DNA of 6,229 bases from NCBI GenBank assembly GCA_002763335.1, contig PEYS01000171.1, positions 1-6,229 of the forward strand, in the 5' to 3' direction. A program made the position numbers and the translations under genes. Below, piece by piece: positions 1 through 5,922 of the stretch. Origin of the DNA: Candidatus Woesearchaeota archaeon CG08_land_8_20_14_0_20_47_9. Lineage in GTDB: Archaea; Nanobdellota; Nanobdellia; Woesearchaeales; CG1-02-47-18. How positions within the stretch are numbered: the stretch's first letter is position 1; every line of letters begins with the position of its first letter. Below the pieces are notes generated by a model that saw nothing but the letters and a program-made list of their open reading frames with translations, had not been told where the DNA came from and did no database searches.

Positions 1-28
1 TAAAGCGCGAGCTACCCACGAACTTTTG

Positions 29-54
29 AGCATTAAAAAATATTTTTTAATGCT
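29..54. terminator. 26-bp perfect palindrome with A6/T6 core, probable terminator
   Basis: AGCATTAAAAAAT is followed directly by its exact reverse complement. The right arm contains six T, and a further run of seven T follows at 62-68, which suits archaeal termination at T-rich tracts for a plus-strand gene lying to the left of the window. The bases before it (1-28) hold nothing I can assign; the TAA at position 1 could be the stop of that gene, but this cannot be shown. A protein-binding palindrome upstream of the glmS promoter is an alternative. Confidence 0.5.
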
Positions 55-74
55 ATTACAATTTTTTTAATAAA

Positions 75-85
75 GTTTTTATATA
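75..85 (+). promoter_or_regulatory. Archaeal TATA box (P1) for the glmS-glmM leader
   Basis: TTTATATA at 78-85 matches the archaeal TATA consensus, and the purine-rich TAAAG just upstream could serve as BRE. The usual spacing of about 25-27 bases from the box centre puts the transcription start near 105-110. That is exactly where the first long hairpin begins (109). A start there would give a leader of roughly 175 bases before glmS, long for an archaeal mRNA. Confidence 0.6.
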
Positions 86-108
86 AGCCATGGTTTTTGG
101 CTATATCT

Positions 109-156
109 CTGAAAACTTTGAATAAGCTCGCGAGGGAGCTTATCCAAGGTTTTCAG
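109..156 (+). repeat. 21-bp inverted repeat / hairpin 1 in the glmS leader
   Basis: The left arm 109-129 (CTGAAAAC...AAGCTC) pairs with the right arm 136-156 (GAGCTT...GTTTTCAG) around a six-base GCGAGG loop. Of 21 positions, 19 are Watson-Crick, one is a G-U wobble and one an A-C mismatch. Its first base falls at the transcription start predicted from the TATA box at 78-85, so the transcript could begin with this stem. It shares GAAAACTTTGAATAA with the region at the end of glmM. Confidence 0.75.
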
Positions 157-216
157 CGTCGCGTATCGTCAAAACCTGACACCACCTAAATCAGGGGGCT
201 TTGAATAATCCCTTGC
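111..216 (+). repeat. Structured repeat element, copy A (upstream of glmS)
   Basis: Five blocks recur in the same order in copy B at 3412-3514: GAAAACTTTGAATAA (111-125), GTCAAAA (168-174), CACCACC (180-186), GGGGGC (194-199) and CCTTGC (211-216). The total span is nearly the same (106 versus 103 bases), with small length differences between blocks. In both copies the first block is the left arm of a hairpin. I aligned these by eye; homology is likely but not proven, and the function is unknown. Confidence 0.5.
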
Positions 217-238
217 AGGGGGTTATTCAAAGCCCTCT
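193..238 (+). repeat. 20-bp inverted repeat / hairpin 2 in the glmS leader
   Basis: The left arm 193-212 pairs with 219-238 around a TTGCAG loop. Pairing is complete apart from two G-U wobbles. The core GGGCTTTGAATAA on the left faces TTATTCAAAGCCC on the right, so the CTTTGAATAA motif of hairpin 1 appears again here. The stem is followed by CTCTCTTT, which could make it a terminator or attenuator-like structure. It lies 43 bases upstream of the glmS start codon. Confidence 0.7.
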
Positions 239-239
239 C

Positions 240-247
240 TTTAAAAA
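240..247 (+). promoter_or_regulatory. Possible second, proximal TATA-like box (P2) for glmS
   Basis: TTTAAAAA sits at a distance that would start transcription near 270 and give a leader of about 12 bases, just long enough for the ribosome binding site at 270-275. The bases before it are pyrimidine-rich and do not resemble a BRE, so this is weaker than the box at 78-85. If real, the hairpins upstream would belong to a separate short transcript rather than to the glmS leader. Confidence 0.25.
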
Positions 248-269
248 GGACAGTGATTCGTGCCCAAGC

Positions 270-275
270 GAGGTG
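270..275 (+). promoter_or_regulatory. Ribosome binding site that fixes the glmS start
   Basis: GAGGTG, complementary to the CACCTC of the archaeal 16S rRNA 3' end, lies six bases before the ATG at 282. This supports 282 over the upstream in-frame TTG at 201, which has no such site and lies inside hairpin 2. Confidence 0.75.
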
Positions 276-281
276 CAAATA

Positions 282-2051
282 ATGTGCGGGATTATTGGTT
301 ACAGAGGAGATAAGGACTCAAAGAGGATAGTTATTGAAGGCCTGAAGAGCCTTGAGTACAGGGGCTATGACTCCTGGGGGATTGCTACTGTGCTTAATGA
401 CAGGGTGGCGGTATTTAAAAAGGTTGGCAAGATCGGGGGGTTCTCAGCAGACCAGCTTAAGATGGAGGCAGGCAGGATTGCAATAGGCCACACAAGATGG
501 GCAACACACGGCAATGTAACAGAGGCTAACGCCCACCCGCATGTATCATGCGATGGTAAAATTGCGGTTGTCCACAACGGGATAATCGAGAACTACCAGG
601 AACTCAAGGCTGAGCTTAAGGATCACAAGTTCGTCTCGCAAACAGATACTGAGATAATCCCCCACCTGATAGAGGGCTATGTCAGAGAAGGGTATGGCTT
701 TGTAGAGGCAACAAAGAGGGCTCTCTCAAGACTTGAGGGGAGGTTTGCAGTTGTTGCTGTCATGGCAGGTTATGATGGATTGATCGGGGCTCGTAGGGGC
801 TCGCCTCTTGTCCTCGGCCTAGGCGGGGGTGAGAGGGAGTACTTCATAGCCTCTGACATCCCAGCATTTCTAAACCACACAAGGAATGTGGTCTTTCTAG
901 AGGATAACGAGCTTGTTGTCTTGAACAAAGACTATCGGATCATGAATATAAAGACGGGAGAGGATATAAAGCGTGAGCCTCAGCACATTGACTGGGATGC
1001 TGCCCAGGCTGAGAAGGGTGATTACCCGCACTTTATGATAAAGGAGGTTCTTGAGCAGCGGGATACAGTAAGCAGGGCAATAAAACAGTCAGACGGAGAG
1101 ATTATGGAGGTAGCTAAGATGCTTAATGACTCATTTGGCTCTTTCTTTGTGGCTTGCGGCACTGCAGGCAAGGTTGCCCTTGCAGGCACATACCTCTTCT
1201 CAAGGATAGCAAATAAACACGTTAACTTCTCAGTCTCATCAGAATTCCCGAACTACACGCACTTCCTCACAGACAAAACCCTCATGATTGTTGTCTCGCA
1301 GAGCGGAGAGACAGCAGACACACTTGAGGCAATGGATGCTGCAAGGGCCAAGGGTGTTAAGATTGTTGGTGTTGTGAATGTGATGGGCTCAACCATAACA
1401 AGGCAGGCAGACCGCTTCCTGCTTGTCAAGGCAGGCCCTGAGAAGTGCGTTGCCTCAACAAAGGCAACAACAGGCCAGCTAGCAATAGTAACGCTGCTCG
1501 CATACGCATGCGCAGGGCGCCTTGAAGAAGGCAGAGAGCTCCTGGAAGATGCCTCAGCCAAGATCAACGCCATACTCACAGAGGAGTATGTTGCAAATAT
1601 AAGGGCACTTGCTGAGAAGATCAAGGGGTGGGAGAGCATGTACATTATAGGCCGAGGCCTAAACTATCCTATGGCCCTTGAGGCTGCAATAAAGGTGCAG
1701 GAGGTCTCATACATCCACGCAGAGGGATTTGCAGGCGGCGAGCTCAAGCACGGCCCGATCGCACTTATAAGCAACGGAACACCCTGCATTGTGCTGGTTG
1801 CCAATGACGAGACAAAGCCGGACATCCTGAGCAATGCAGTTGAGGTCAAGGCAAGGGGGGGCTTTATTATAGGCGTAGCCCCTAAGAACAACGAGGTATT
1901 TGACTTCTGGATTCCTGTGCCTGATGTGGGTAATGCCTCGCCAATCGTGAACATCATCCCGGTACAGATCCTAGCATACCACCTCGCAGTGCTGCGAGGC
2001 TGCAACCCTGACATGCCCAGAAACCTTGCAAAATCAGTGACAGTAAAATAA
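282..2051 (+). CDS. glmS: Glutamine-fructose-6-phosphate aminotransferase (isomerizing)
   Basis: This cytosolic enzyme makes glucosamine-6-phosphate from fructose-6-phosphate and glutamine, the entry step to UDP-GlcNAc. The 589-residue protein is full length. The class II glutaminase domain (about 1-225) starts MCGIIGY, so Cys2 becomes the N-terminal nucleophile after Met removal; this decides the start. GHTRWATHG (69-77), HNGIIENY (98-105) and TDTE (121-124) follow. Two SIS domains form the isomerase half: SQSGETADT (339-347) and VASTKA (390-395) in the first, GRGLNYPMALEAA (457-469) and ELKHGP (487-492) in the second. By comparison with the E. coli enzyme, Lys471, Glu474, His490 and Lys584 correspond to K485, E488, H504 and K603. 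One oddity is ACGTAG at 291-296, where E. coli has Ser303, a phosphate-binding residue, and this protein has Ala295. The gene is first in an operon with glmM, 10 bases downstream. Confidence 0.97.
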   Translation: MCGIIGYRGDKDSKRIVIEGLKSLEYRGYDSWGIATVLNDRVAVFKKVGKIGGFSADQLKMEAGRIAIGHTRWATHGNVTEANAHPHVSCDGKIAVVHNGIIENYQELKAELKDHKFVSQTDTEIIPHLIEGYVREGYGFVEATKRALSRLEGRFAVVAVMAGYDGLIGARRGSPLVLGLGGGEREYFIASDIPAFLNHTRNVVFLEDNELVVLNKDYRIMNIKTGEDIKREPQHIDWDAAQAEKGDYPHFMIKEVLEQRDTVSRAIKQSDGEIMEVAKMLNDSFGSFFVACGTAGKVALAGTYLFSRIANKHVNFSVSSEFPNYTHFLTDKTLMIVVSQSGETADTLEAMDAARAKGVKIVGVVNVMGSTITRQADRFLLVKAGPEKCVASTKATTGQLAIVTLLAYACAGRLEEGRELLEDASAKINAILTEEYVANIRALAEKIKGWESMYIIGRGLNYPMALEAAIKVQEVSYIHAEGFAGGELKHGPIALISNGTPCIVLVANDETKPDILSNAVEVKARGGFIIGVAPKNNEVFDFWIPVPDVGNASPIVNIIPVQILAYHLAVLRGCNPDMPRNLAKSVTVK

Positions 2052-2061
2052 GGGTGATAAC

Positions 2062-3426
2062 ATGAGGGAGCTCTTTGGTACAGACGGCGTAAGGGGAAAG
2101 GCAAACACCTACCCTATTATTCCTGAGATTGCCCTGAGGCTTGGCAAGGCAGCTGCAGAGGCATTCAAGCAGAACATTGAGAACAGCAACGGCAAGAGGA
2201 GGAGCATAATAATCGGCAAGGACACAAGGCTCTCCGGTTATATGCTTGAGACAGCCCTCACATCAGGTATTACCTCAATGGGTGTTGACGTCCTCCTTGT
2301 AGGCCCTATGCCAACGCCTGCAATCGCCCACCTCGTAAGGTCATTTGCAGCAGATGCAGGCATAATGATCTCTGCATCGCATAACCCTGCCGAGGATAAC
2401 GGCATAAAGTTCTTTGGAAGAGATGGCTTCAAGTTGCCTGATAAGGTCGAGGAGCAGATTGAAGAGCTTGCATTATCAAACAATATAAAGGGTGATCACA
2501 TAACAGGCGGGCTTATTGGTAAGGCCTACAGGATCAATGATGCCTCTGGCAGGTATATTGAGTTCTCCAAGAGCTCTATTGACAACCTCTCCCTTAGAGG
2601 CTTAAAGATTGTGCTTGACTGCGCAAACGGGGCTGCTTACCTGATTGCGCCTAAGGTCTTCTCAGAGCTGGGCGCAGAGGTTATAGTGCTTAATGACAGG
2701 CCTGACGGCCTGAATATAAACCTCAACTGCGGAGCCCTACACCCTGAGGTGATACAGAAGGCTGTTGCTGAGCACAAGGCTGATATAGGCATTGCCCTTG
2801 ACGGGGACGCTGACCGCGTGATACTGGCTGATGAAAACAGCAGCATTGTTAACGGCGATGCTGTTATGACAATGTGCGCCTACGAGCTTGACATGGCCGG
2901 AAGGCTTGCCAAGAAGACGGTTGTTGCAACAACCATGAGCAATATTGGTTTAGAGATCGCCCTCAAGAAGCGCAACATAAGGCTTGTCAGAACCCCTGTT
3001 GGGGACAGGTATGTTATCGATGCGATGCGCGCTCACGGCTATAACTTCGGGGGAGAGCAGTGTGGCCACCTTGTCTTTCTGGATCACAACACGACAGGGG
3101 ATGGCATTCTGACAGCCCTGCAAGTCCTCTCCATAATGAAGAGGAACCACAGGCGTTTGTCAGAGCTGGCTGCTGATTTCAAGAAAAGCCCGCAGATCAT
3201 TGTAAACGTTGATGTCCGCGAGAAGAAGCCCTTTGAGGAGATGCCCAGCATTGCAAAGCTCTCCAAGGAGGTTGAGGAGAAACTCGGCAACACAGGAAGG
3301 CTTGTCCTGCGCTACTCTGGCACGCAGAATGTCGCCAGGATTATGCTTGAGGGCCATGATGAGGCCTCTATAAAGGGGCTTGCAGAGCAGCTTGCAGAGG
3401 CTATTAAGAAGGAAAACTTTGAATAA
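2062..3426 (+). CDS. glmM: Phosphoglucosamine mutase, bacterial-type GlmM
   Basis: It converts glucosamine-6-phosphate, the product of the preceding gene, to glucosamine-1-phosphate. The 454-residue length is usual for GlmM. Visible motifs are FGTDGVRG (5-12), the catalytic serine loop ISASHNP (103-109, phosphoserine expected at Ser106), the metal loop DGDADR (247-252), the sugar loop GGEQCGH (330-336) and the phosphate loop RYSGTQN (417-423). FGTDGVRG is the bacterial GlmM signature, whereas archaeal relatives usually read FGTSGIRG, which suggests transfer or a bacterial-like lineage. GEQCGH has Cys where Ser is usual, and SGTQN has Gln where Glu is common; both look tolerable. GGTGAT at 2053-2058 provides a ribosome binding site close to the ATG. 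The last codons and stop (NFE-TAA) form the left arm of a hairpin. Sugar preference cannot be proven from sequence, but the pairing with glmS makes glucosamine the likely substrate. Confidence 0.94.
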   Translation: MRELFGTDGVRGKANTYPIIPEIALRLGKAAAEAFKQNIENSNGKRRSIIIGKDTRLSGYMLETALTSGITSMGVDVLLVGPMPTPAIAHLVRSFAADAGIMISASHNPAEDNGIKFFGRDGFKLPDKVEEQIEELALSNNIKGDHITGGLIGKAYRINDASGRYIEFSKSSIDNLSLRGLKIVLDCANGAAYLIAPKVFSELGAEVIVLNDRPDGLNINLNCGALHPEVIQKAVAEHKADIGIALDGDADRVILADENSSIVNGDAVMTMCAYELDMAGRLAKKTVVATTMSNIGLEIALKKRNIRLVRTPVGDRYVIDAMRAHGYNFGGEQCGHLVFLDHNTTGDGILTALQVLSIMKRNHRRLSELAADFKKSPQIIVNVDVREKKPFEEMPSIAKLSKEVEEKLGNTGRLVLRYSGTQNVARIMLEGHDEASIKGLAEQLAEAIKKENFE

Positions 3427-3514
3427 CCTCGACTTCCCAACTCAGTCGGTATTCAAAGTCAAAAGCTCGCCACCACCCTCAGTCACAGACTGGGGGCATG
3501 CTCAATTGCCTTGC
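3412..3514 (+). repeat. Structured repeat element, copy B (overlapping the glmM 3' end)
   Basis: The blocks of copy A recur in order: GAAAACTTTGAATAA (3412-3426), GTCAAAA (3458-3464), CACCACC (3471-3477), GGGGGC (3492-3497) and CCTTGC (3509-3514). The first block doubles as the last four codons and stop of glmM. Sequence between blocks differs from copy A, yet a hairpin is kept at the same place. Copies A and B lie in the same orientation on either side of glmS-glmM. Confidence 0.5.
3417..3458 (+). repeat. Hairpin 3, containing the glmM stop codon
   Basis: CTTTGAATA (3417-3425) pairs perfectly with TATTCAAAG (3450-3458). Inside it CGACT (3430-3434) pairs with AGTCG (3444-3448), with a small asymmetric bulge between the two helices. 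The TAA of glmM (3424-3426) falls in the left arm. This could protect the 3' end of the glmS-glmM mRNA or help to end transcription; there is no T-run directly after it. Confidence 0.65.
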
Positions 3515-3533
3515 TCGGGTGGCGAGATTTTGA
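3459..3533 (+). other. Branched RNA/DNA secondary structure between convergent genes
   Basis: A closing helix pairs 3459-3474 (TCAAAAGCTCGCCACC) with 3518-3533 (GGTGGCGAGATTTTGA); 15 of 16 positions match, with one G-A mismatch. Enclosed is a nine-pair hairpin, 3476-3484 with 3488-3496, with one G-U and an ACA loop. A weaker GGCA/TGCC stem (3495-3498 with 3507-3510) partly competes with it. A short alternative, CTCG/CGAG at 3515-3526, also exists. The arrangement resembles a folded RNA more than a simple terminator. No known RNA family was recognised. Confidence 0.5.
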
Positions 3534-3547
3534 TGATGTCGGCTTCT

Positions 3548-3591
3548 TCCAAGCGTGCTTCAGCAAGCTGTCAGAGTTGTCTGATCTTGGA
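3548..3591 (+). other. Second, smaller branched fold before the transporter 3' end
   Basis: TCCAAG (3548-3553) pairs with CTTGGA (3586-3591) and encloses two small hairpins: GCTT/AAGC (3557-3568) and TCAGA/TCTGA with a GTTG loop (3571-3584). Each helix is short, so chance cannot be excluded. It sits about 20 bases beyond the stop of the minus-strand transporter and could form part of a terminator for either convergent gene. Confidence 0.3.
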
Positions 3592-3612
3592 TTGACTCAT
3601 TTTATTTAATTG

Positions 3613-5031
3613 TCAGCGCCTCTTTCTCCTTGAGGATTTCGCAACACTGCTCAGCCCTGAGGCAATGCTTGTCCTCAGCTCTAGGGCCGGGTTTAAGAAT
3701 AAAAGCTGCCAGAATAGCCTGCTTGTCTTCACCTCCCTCACAACCCTAACCTCGCGAAAACGGCCTATAAAGAAGAGGGTTACTGCCAGCCTTAAAAGCC
3801 CTGAGACAAGGAAGATGACCTGAAGCCTTGAGAAGAATATCCAGCTTGTCTTCAGCTGTCCTGCTATCACTCCCCCAAGGGTCGCCCCTAAGAATACGCA
3901 GACCCCTATTATAAAGGCGTAGTATGCAACGCACCTCGCACGCTTCGGCGGGGTTACTGCATCAAAGATGAAGTTTGCAGCGCTTATATTGAATCCTGCC
4001 CATACAAACCCTGCAAAGAGGTTTACTAGGACGAGGTAGGCCAGGTTATGGGAGAAGAGCCAGAAGATAGGCACTATTGGGATGAGCAGGCCTGTGATTG
4101 TTATGATCTTCTTGGTTCCAAAGACATCGCCCTGCCTCCCCCAGTAGTACATCAGGGCAAATGATGTGAATGCGGATGCTGCGCTGATAGTCATAAACCT
4201 CGCATAGCTGAAGTTGAGCTCCCTAAGCATAAAGACATTGAAGAATGGCCCTGCAATCTGTGTTGTGAGGTTGATCAGGCCGACGTATAAGACGAATACT
4301 GCGAAGTTTGATCTTCTAGCCCTTCTTATGAAGTCGAGAAAGCTGAAGCAGTGCTCCCTGCTAACAACGTACTCCGGCTCATACATGCGTGAGAGCATTG
4401 TAAGCGAGAATATCTTTGCCAGAAGGGCAACTGCAAAGAGTATGCTGAAGCCGACCCAGGTATTTACCCTGGAGAAGTAGTTCAGGGTAAGGCCGGCGAT
4501 AACAAGTGACGCCAGGGTTATGATGCCTGCAACCCTGTTGCGGTAGCCAAAGAACCTCCCGCGTTTATTAGCAGGCACGAGGTCGCCCATCATGCTGTTC
4601 CATGCAGGGCCTGTCAATTCCAGGGCAATCACGTAGAGTGAGAAGAACATAAGCACAAAATAGAAGCTCAGCCTTGGGAATAAGAGGGGCAGAAGAAGCA
4701 TGGGAAGCCAGCAGAGTGCCTGTATAAGAACTGCCGTGAGGATTATCCTCTTTCTCTTCTTCAGCCTGTCTGTTATCTCTGCAGCCAGGAGCTGGAATAA
4801 TGCCCCCAGTAACCTTGGCACTGATCTCAGAAGCCCGATCTGCATGTTTGTAGCCCCAAGGAATATTGCGAAGGGGCTGACATAGTTATCCCCAAAGCCA
4901 CTTGCAGCAGAAAAGCCTGCAGCATCAAGTATCGAGTAGCGCAATGATCGCCTGATGCGCTCCTTGGCCTTAGCCTCGTCAACAGGCTCGTTCCTCTTCT
5001 TTACATCGCTCCCTCTTTTTTTGATCTGCAT
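3613..5031 (-). CDS. MFS-family membrane transporter, substrate unknown
   Basis: The 472-residue protein has about 12 predicted hydrophobic helices by eye, around residues 36-60, 64-84, 97-118, 122-141, 165-184, 192-211, 244-262, 276-296, 308-326, 331-352, 367-391 and 402-423. A charged DRLKKRKR loop (88-95) after helix 2 and GRQGDVFGTKK (298-308) between helices 8 and 9 are the two motif-A positions of the major facilitator superfamily; DLVPANKRGRFFGYR (150-164) between helices 4 and 5 also fits. Both termini are long, basic and probably cytoplasmic. I chose the ATG at 5031, which has AGGGG seven bases upstream. An in-frame ATG at 5097 lies upstream of the TATA box and would add 22 residues, so it is unlikely. 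The gene stands alone, converging on glmM and divergent from tpiA. The substrate could be a drug, sugar or other small solute; nothing here decides. Confidence 0.88.
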   Translation of the reverse strand: MQIKKRGSDVKKRNEPVDEAKAKERIRRSLRYSILDAAGFSAASGFGDNYVSPFAIFLGATNMQIGLLRSVPRLLGALFQLLAAEITDRLKKRKRIILTAVLIQALCWLPMLLLPLLFPRLSFYFVLMFFSLYVIALELTGPAWNSMMGDLVPANKRGRFFGYRNRVAGIITLASLVIAGLTLNYFSRVNTWVGFSILFAVALLAKIFSLTMLSRMYEPEYVVSREHCFSFLDFIRRARRSNFAVFVLYVGLINLTTQIAGPFFNVFMLRELNFSYARFMTISAASAFTSFALMYYWGRQGDVFGTKKIITITGLLIPIVPIFWLFSHNLAYLVLVNLFAGFVWAGFNISAANFIFDAVTPPKRARCVAYYAFIIGVCVFLGATLGGVIAGQLKTSWIFFSRLQVIFLVSGLLRLAVTLFFIGRFREVRVVREVKTSRLFWQLLFLNPALELRTSIASGLSSVAKSSRRKRR

Positions 5032-5069
5032 TGAGCAACCCCTTTTTTTAAATTGATGAGGGGGAGTGG

Positions 5070-5087
5070 TATAAATATAATTCGATA
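5070..5087 (-). promoter_or_regulatory. TATA box and BRE-like sequence for the transporter gene
   Basis: On the minus strand CGAATTATATTTATA reads as a BRE-like CGAA followed by an AT-rich TATA element. The expected start is near 5048, giving a leader of about 17 bases before the ATG at 5031. This leader is A-rich and contains the AGGGG ribosome binding site. Confidence 0.55.
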
Positions 5088-5180
5088 AACCTATCATTCC
5101 TTACTCAAGAGTGGAGTTTCTTCACGTGTCACCCAGAAATGAAATCCTTTAGGTTTGTCAAGGCCCTTACCCAGCAAAAC

Positions 5181-5195
5181 CGAAAACTATACAAA
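5181..5195 (+). promoter_or_regulatory. Probable promoter of tpiA
   Basis: CGAAAA followed by CTATACAAA resembles a BRE plus a degenerate TATA box. Transcription would begin near 5215-5218, about 25 bases before the tpiA ATG. That leader contains GAGG at 5229-5232, eight bases upstream of the start. The box is a poorer match than those of glmS and the transporter. Confidence 0.4.
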
Positions 5196-5240
5196 GCTGT
5201 CAACAAATACTCTCCTTAAATCAGTGAAGAGGATGCAATT

Positions 5241-5888
5241 ATGAAGCCAATCGTCATCGTCAACTTCAAGACATACCCTGAATCAACAGGGAGCAAGGCA
5301 GTGGGGCTTGCAAATGCCCTGGAGGAGGCAGCTTCAGGCTTTGATGTTGAGTTTGGCATTGCTGTGCAAGCCCTCGATTTAAGAGAGGTTTGCAAGGCAG
5401 TTAATATCCCAGTCTATGCACAGCACATTGACCCTGCTGGCCTTGGCAAGTTTACAGGGGCAGTTGCCCCTGCTGCAGTTAAGGCAGCTGGCGCTGTCGG
5501 GAGCTTGTTGAATCACTCTGAGTGCAGGGTTGAGCGTGGTAAAATTAAGGAGACGATAGCAATAGCTAAGAAGATCGGTCTTAGGGTAATGCTCTGCGCA
5601 AAGGACCTAGAAGAAGCAAAGGAGCTTCTAAGCTACAGTCCAGACTACATTGCAATAGAGCCCCCAGAGCTTATAGGAGGCAAGGTCTCAGTATCAACAG
5701 CAAGGCCAGAGTTGATAGCAGAGGCTGCAAGGGTGATTGGCAAAAGGCTTATTGTGGGGGCAGGGATAAAAAACTCCAAGGACTTCAGCACAGCCCTAAG
5801 GCTGGGAGCAAAGGGCATATTGCTTGCATCAGATATTGACAAGGCAGCTGACCCAAAGCAGGAACTGAAGGAGCTTCTGAGTTATTAG
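5241..5888 (+). CDS. tpiA: Triosephosphate isomerase, archaeal type
   Basis: It interconverts dihydroxyacetone phosphate and glyceraldehyde-3-phosphate in cytosolic glycolysis and gluconeogenesis. The 215 residues fit the short archaeal form (about 220-230) rather than the roughly 250 of bacteria and eukaryotes. The order of the TIM barrel is intact: VNFKTYPES (7-15) with Asn8 and Lys10, the catalytic histidine in LLNHSECR (His92), the catalytic base in YIAIEPPELIG (Glu140), the VSTARPE segment (151-157), and the phosphate-binding GAGI (173-176) and GILLASDI (192-199). The last motif has Asp where many archaeal enzymes have Gly (LASG). The ATG at 5241 has GAGG eight bases before it; an ATG at 5233 meets a stop after two further codons. 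It is divergent from the transporter and is followed by a gene remnant, so it is probably transcribed alone. Confidence 0.95.
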   Translation: MKPIVIVNFKTYPESTGSKAVGLANALEEAASGFDVEFGIAVQALDLREVCKAVNIPVYAQHIDPAGLGKFTGAVAPAAVKAAGAVGSLLNHSECRVERGKIKETIAIAKKIGLRVMLCAKDLEEAKELLSYSPDYIAIEPPELIGGKVSVSTARPELIAEAARVIGKRLIVGAGIKNSKDFSTALRLGAKGILLASDIDKAADPKQELKELLSY

Positions 5889-5922
5889 AGGTGAGAGACC
5901 AGAGGCCAGTCATGAGCTTTGG

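Noticed and set aside
105..240. CRISPR array from the recurring CTTTGAATAA
   Set aside because: Only two units occur here, the repeats are short, and both form long hairpins with their own flanks rather than alternating with equal-length spacers.
201..281. N-terminal extension of GlmS by 27 residues from a TTG at 201
   Set aside because: The glutaminase needs Cys directly after the initiator Met, the ATG at 282 has a well-placed GAGGTG, and the extension is simply hairpin 2 read as codons.
1..281. glmS ribozyme in the leader
   Set aside because: The AGCGC at 4-8 recalls the cleavage site, but the conserved core that should follow is absent, and the region lies upstream of the promoter.
1253..2104. 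Long minus-strand ORFs opposite glmS
   Set aside because: They are antisense shadows of a strongly biased coding region and show no plausible start signals or family motifs.
3380..3595. 71-codon plus-strand ORF across the end of glmM
   Set aside because: It begins inside glmM in another frame, and its composition follows the hairpin sequences; no ribosome binding site or family resemblance.
5032..5097. N-terminal extension of the transporter from the ATG at 5097 (minus strand)
   Set aside because: It would cross the TATA box and the expected transcription start, and the ATG at 5031 has its own ribosome binding site.
5139..5219. 26-codon ORF (plus strand, MKSFRFVKALTQQN...) in front of tpiA
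   Set aside because: It has no ribosome binding site, overlaps the probable tpiA promoter and matches no family I recognise. The frame is also open upstream to 5052, so it could be an old gene end, but nothing supports this.
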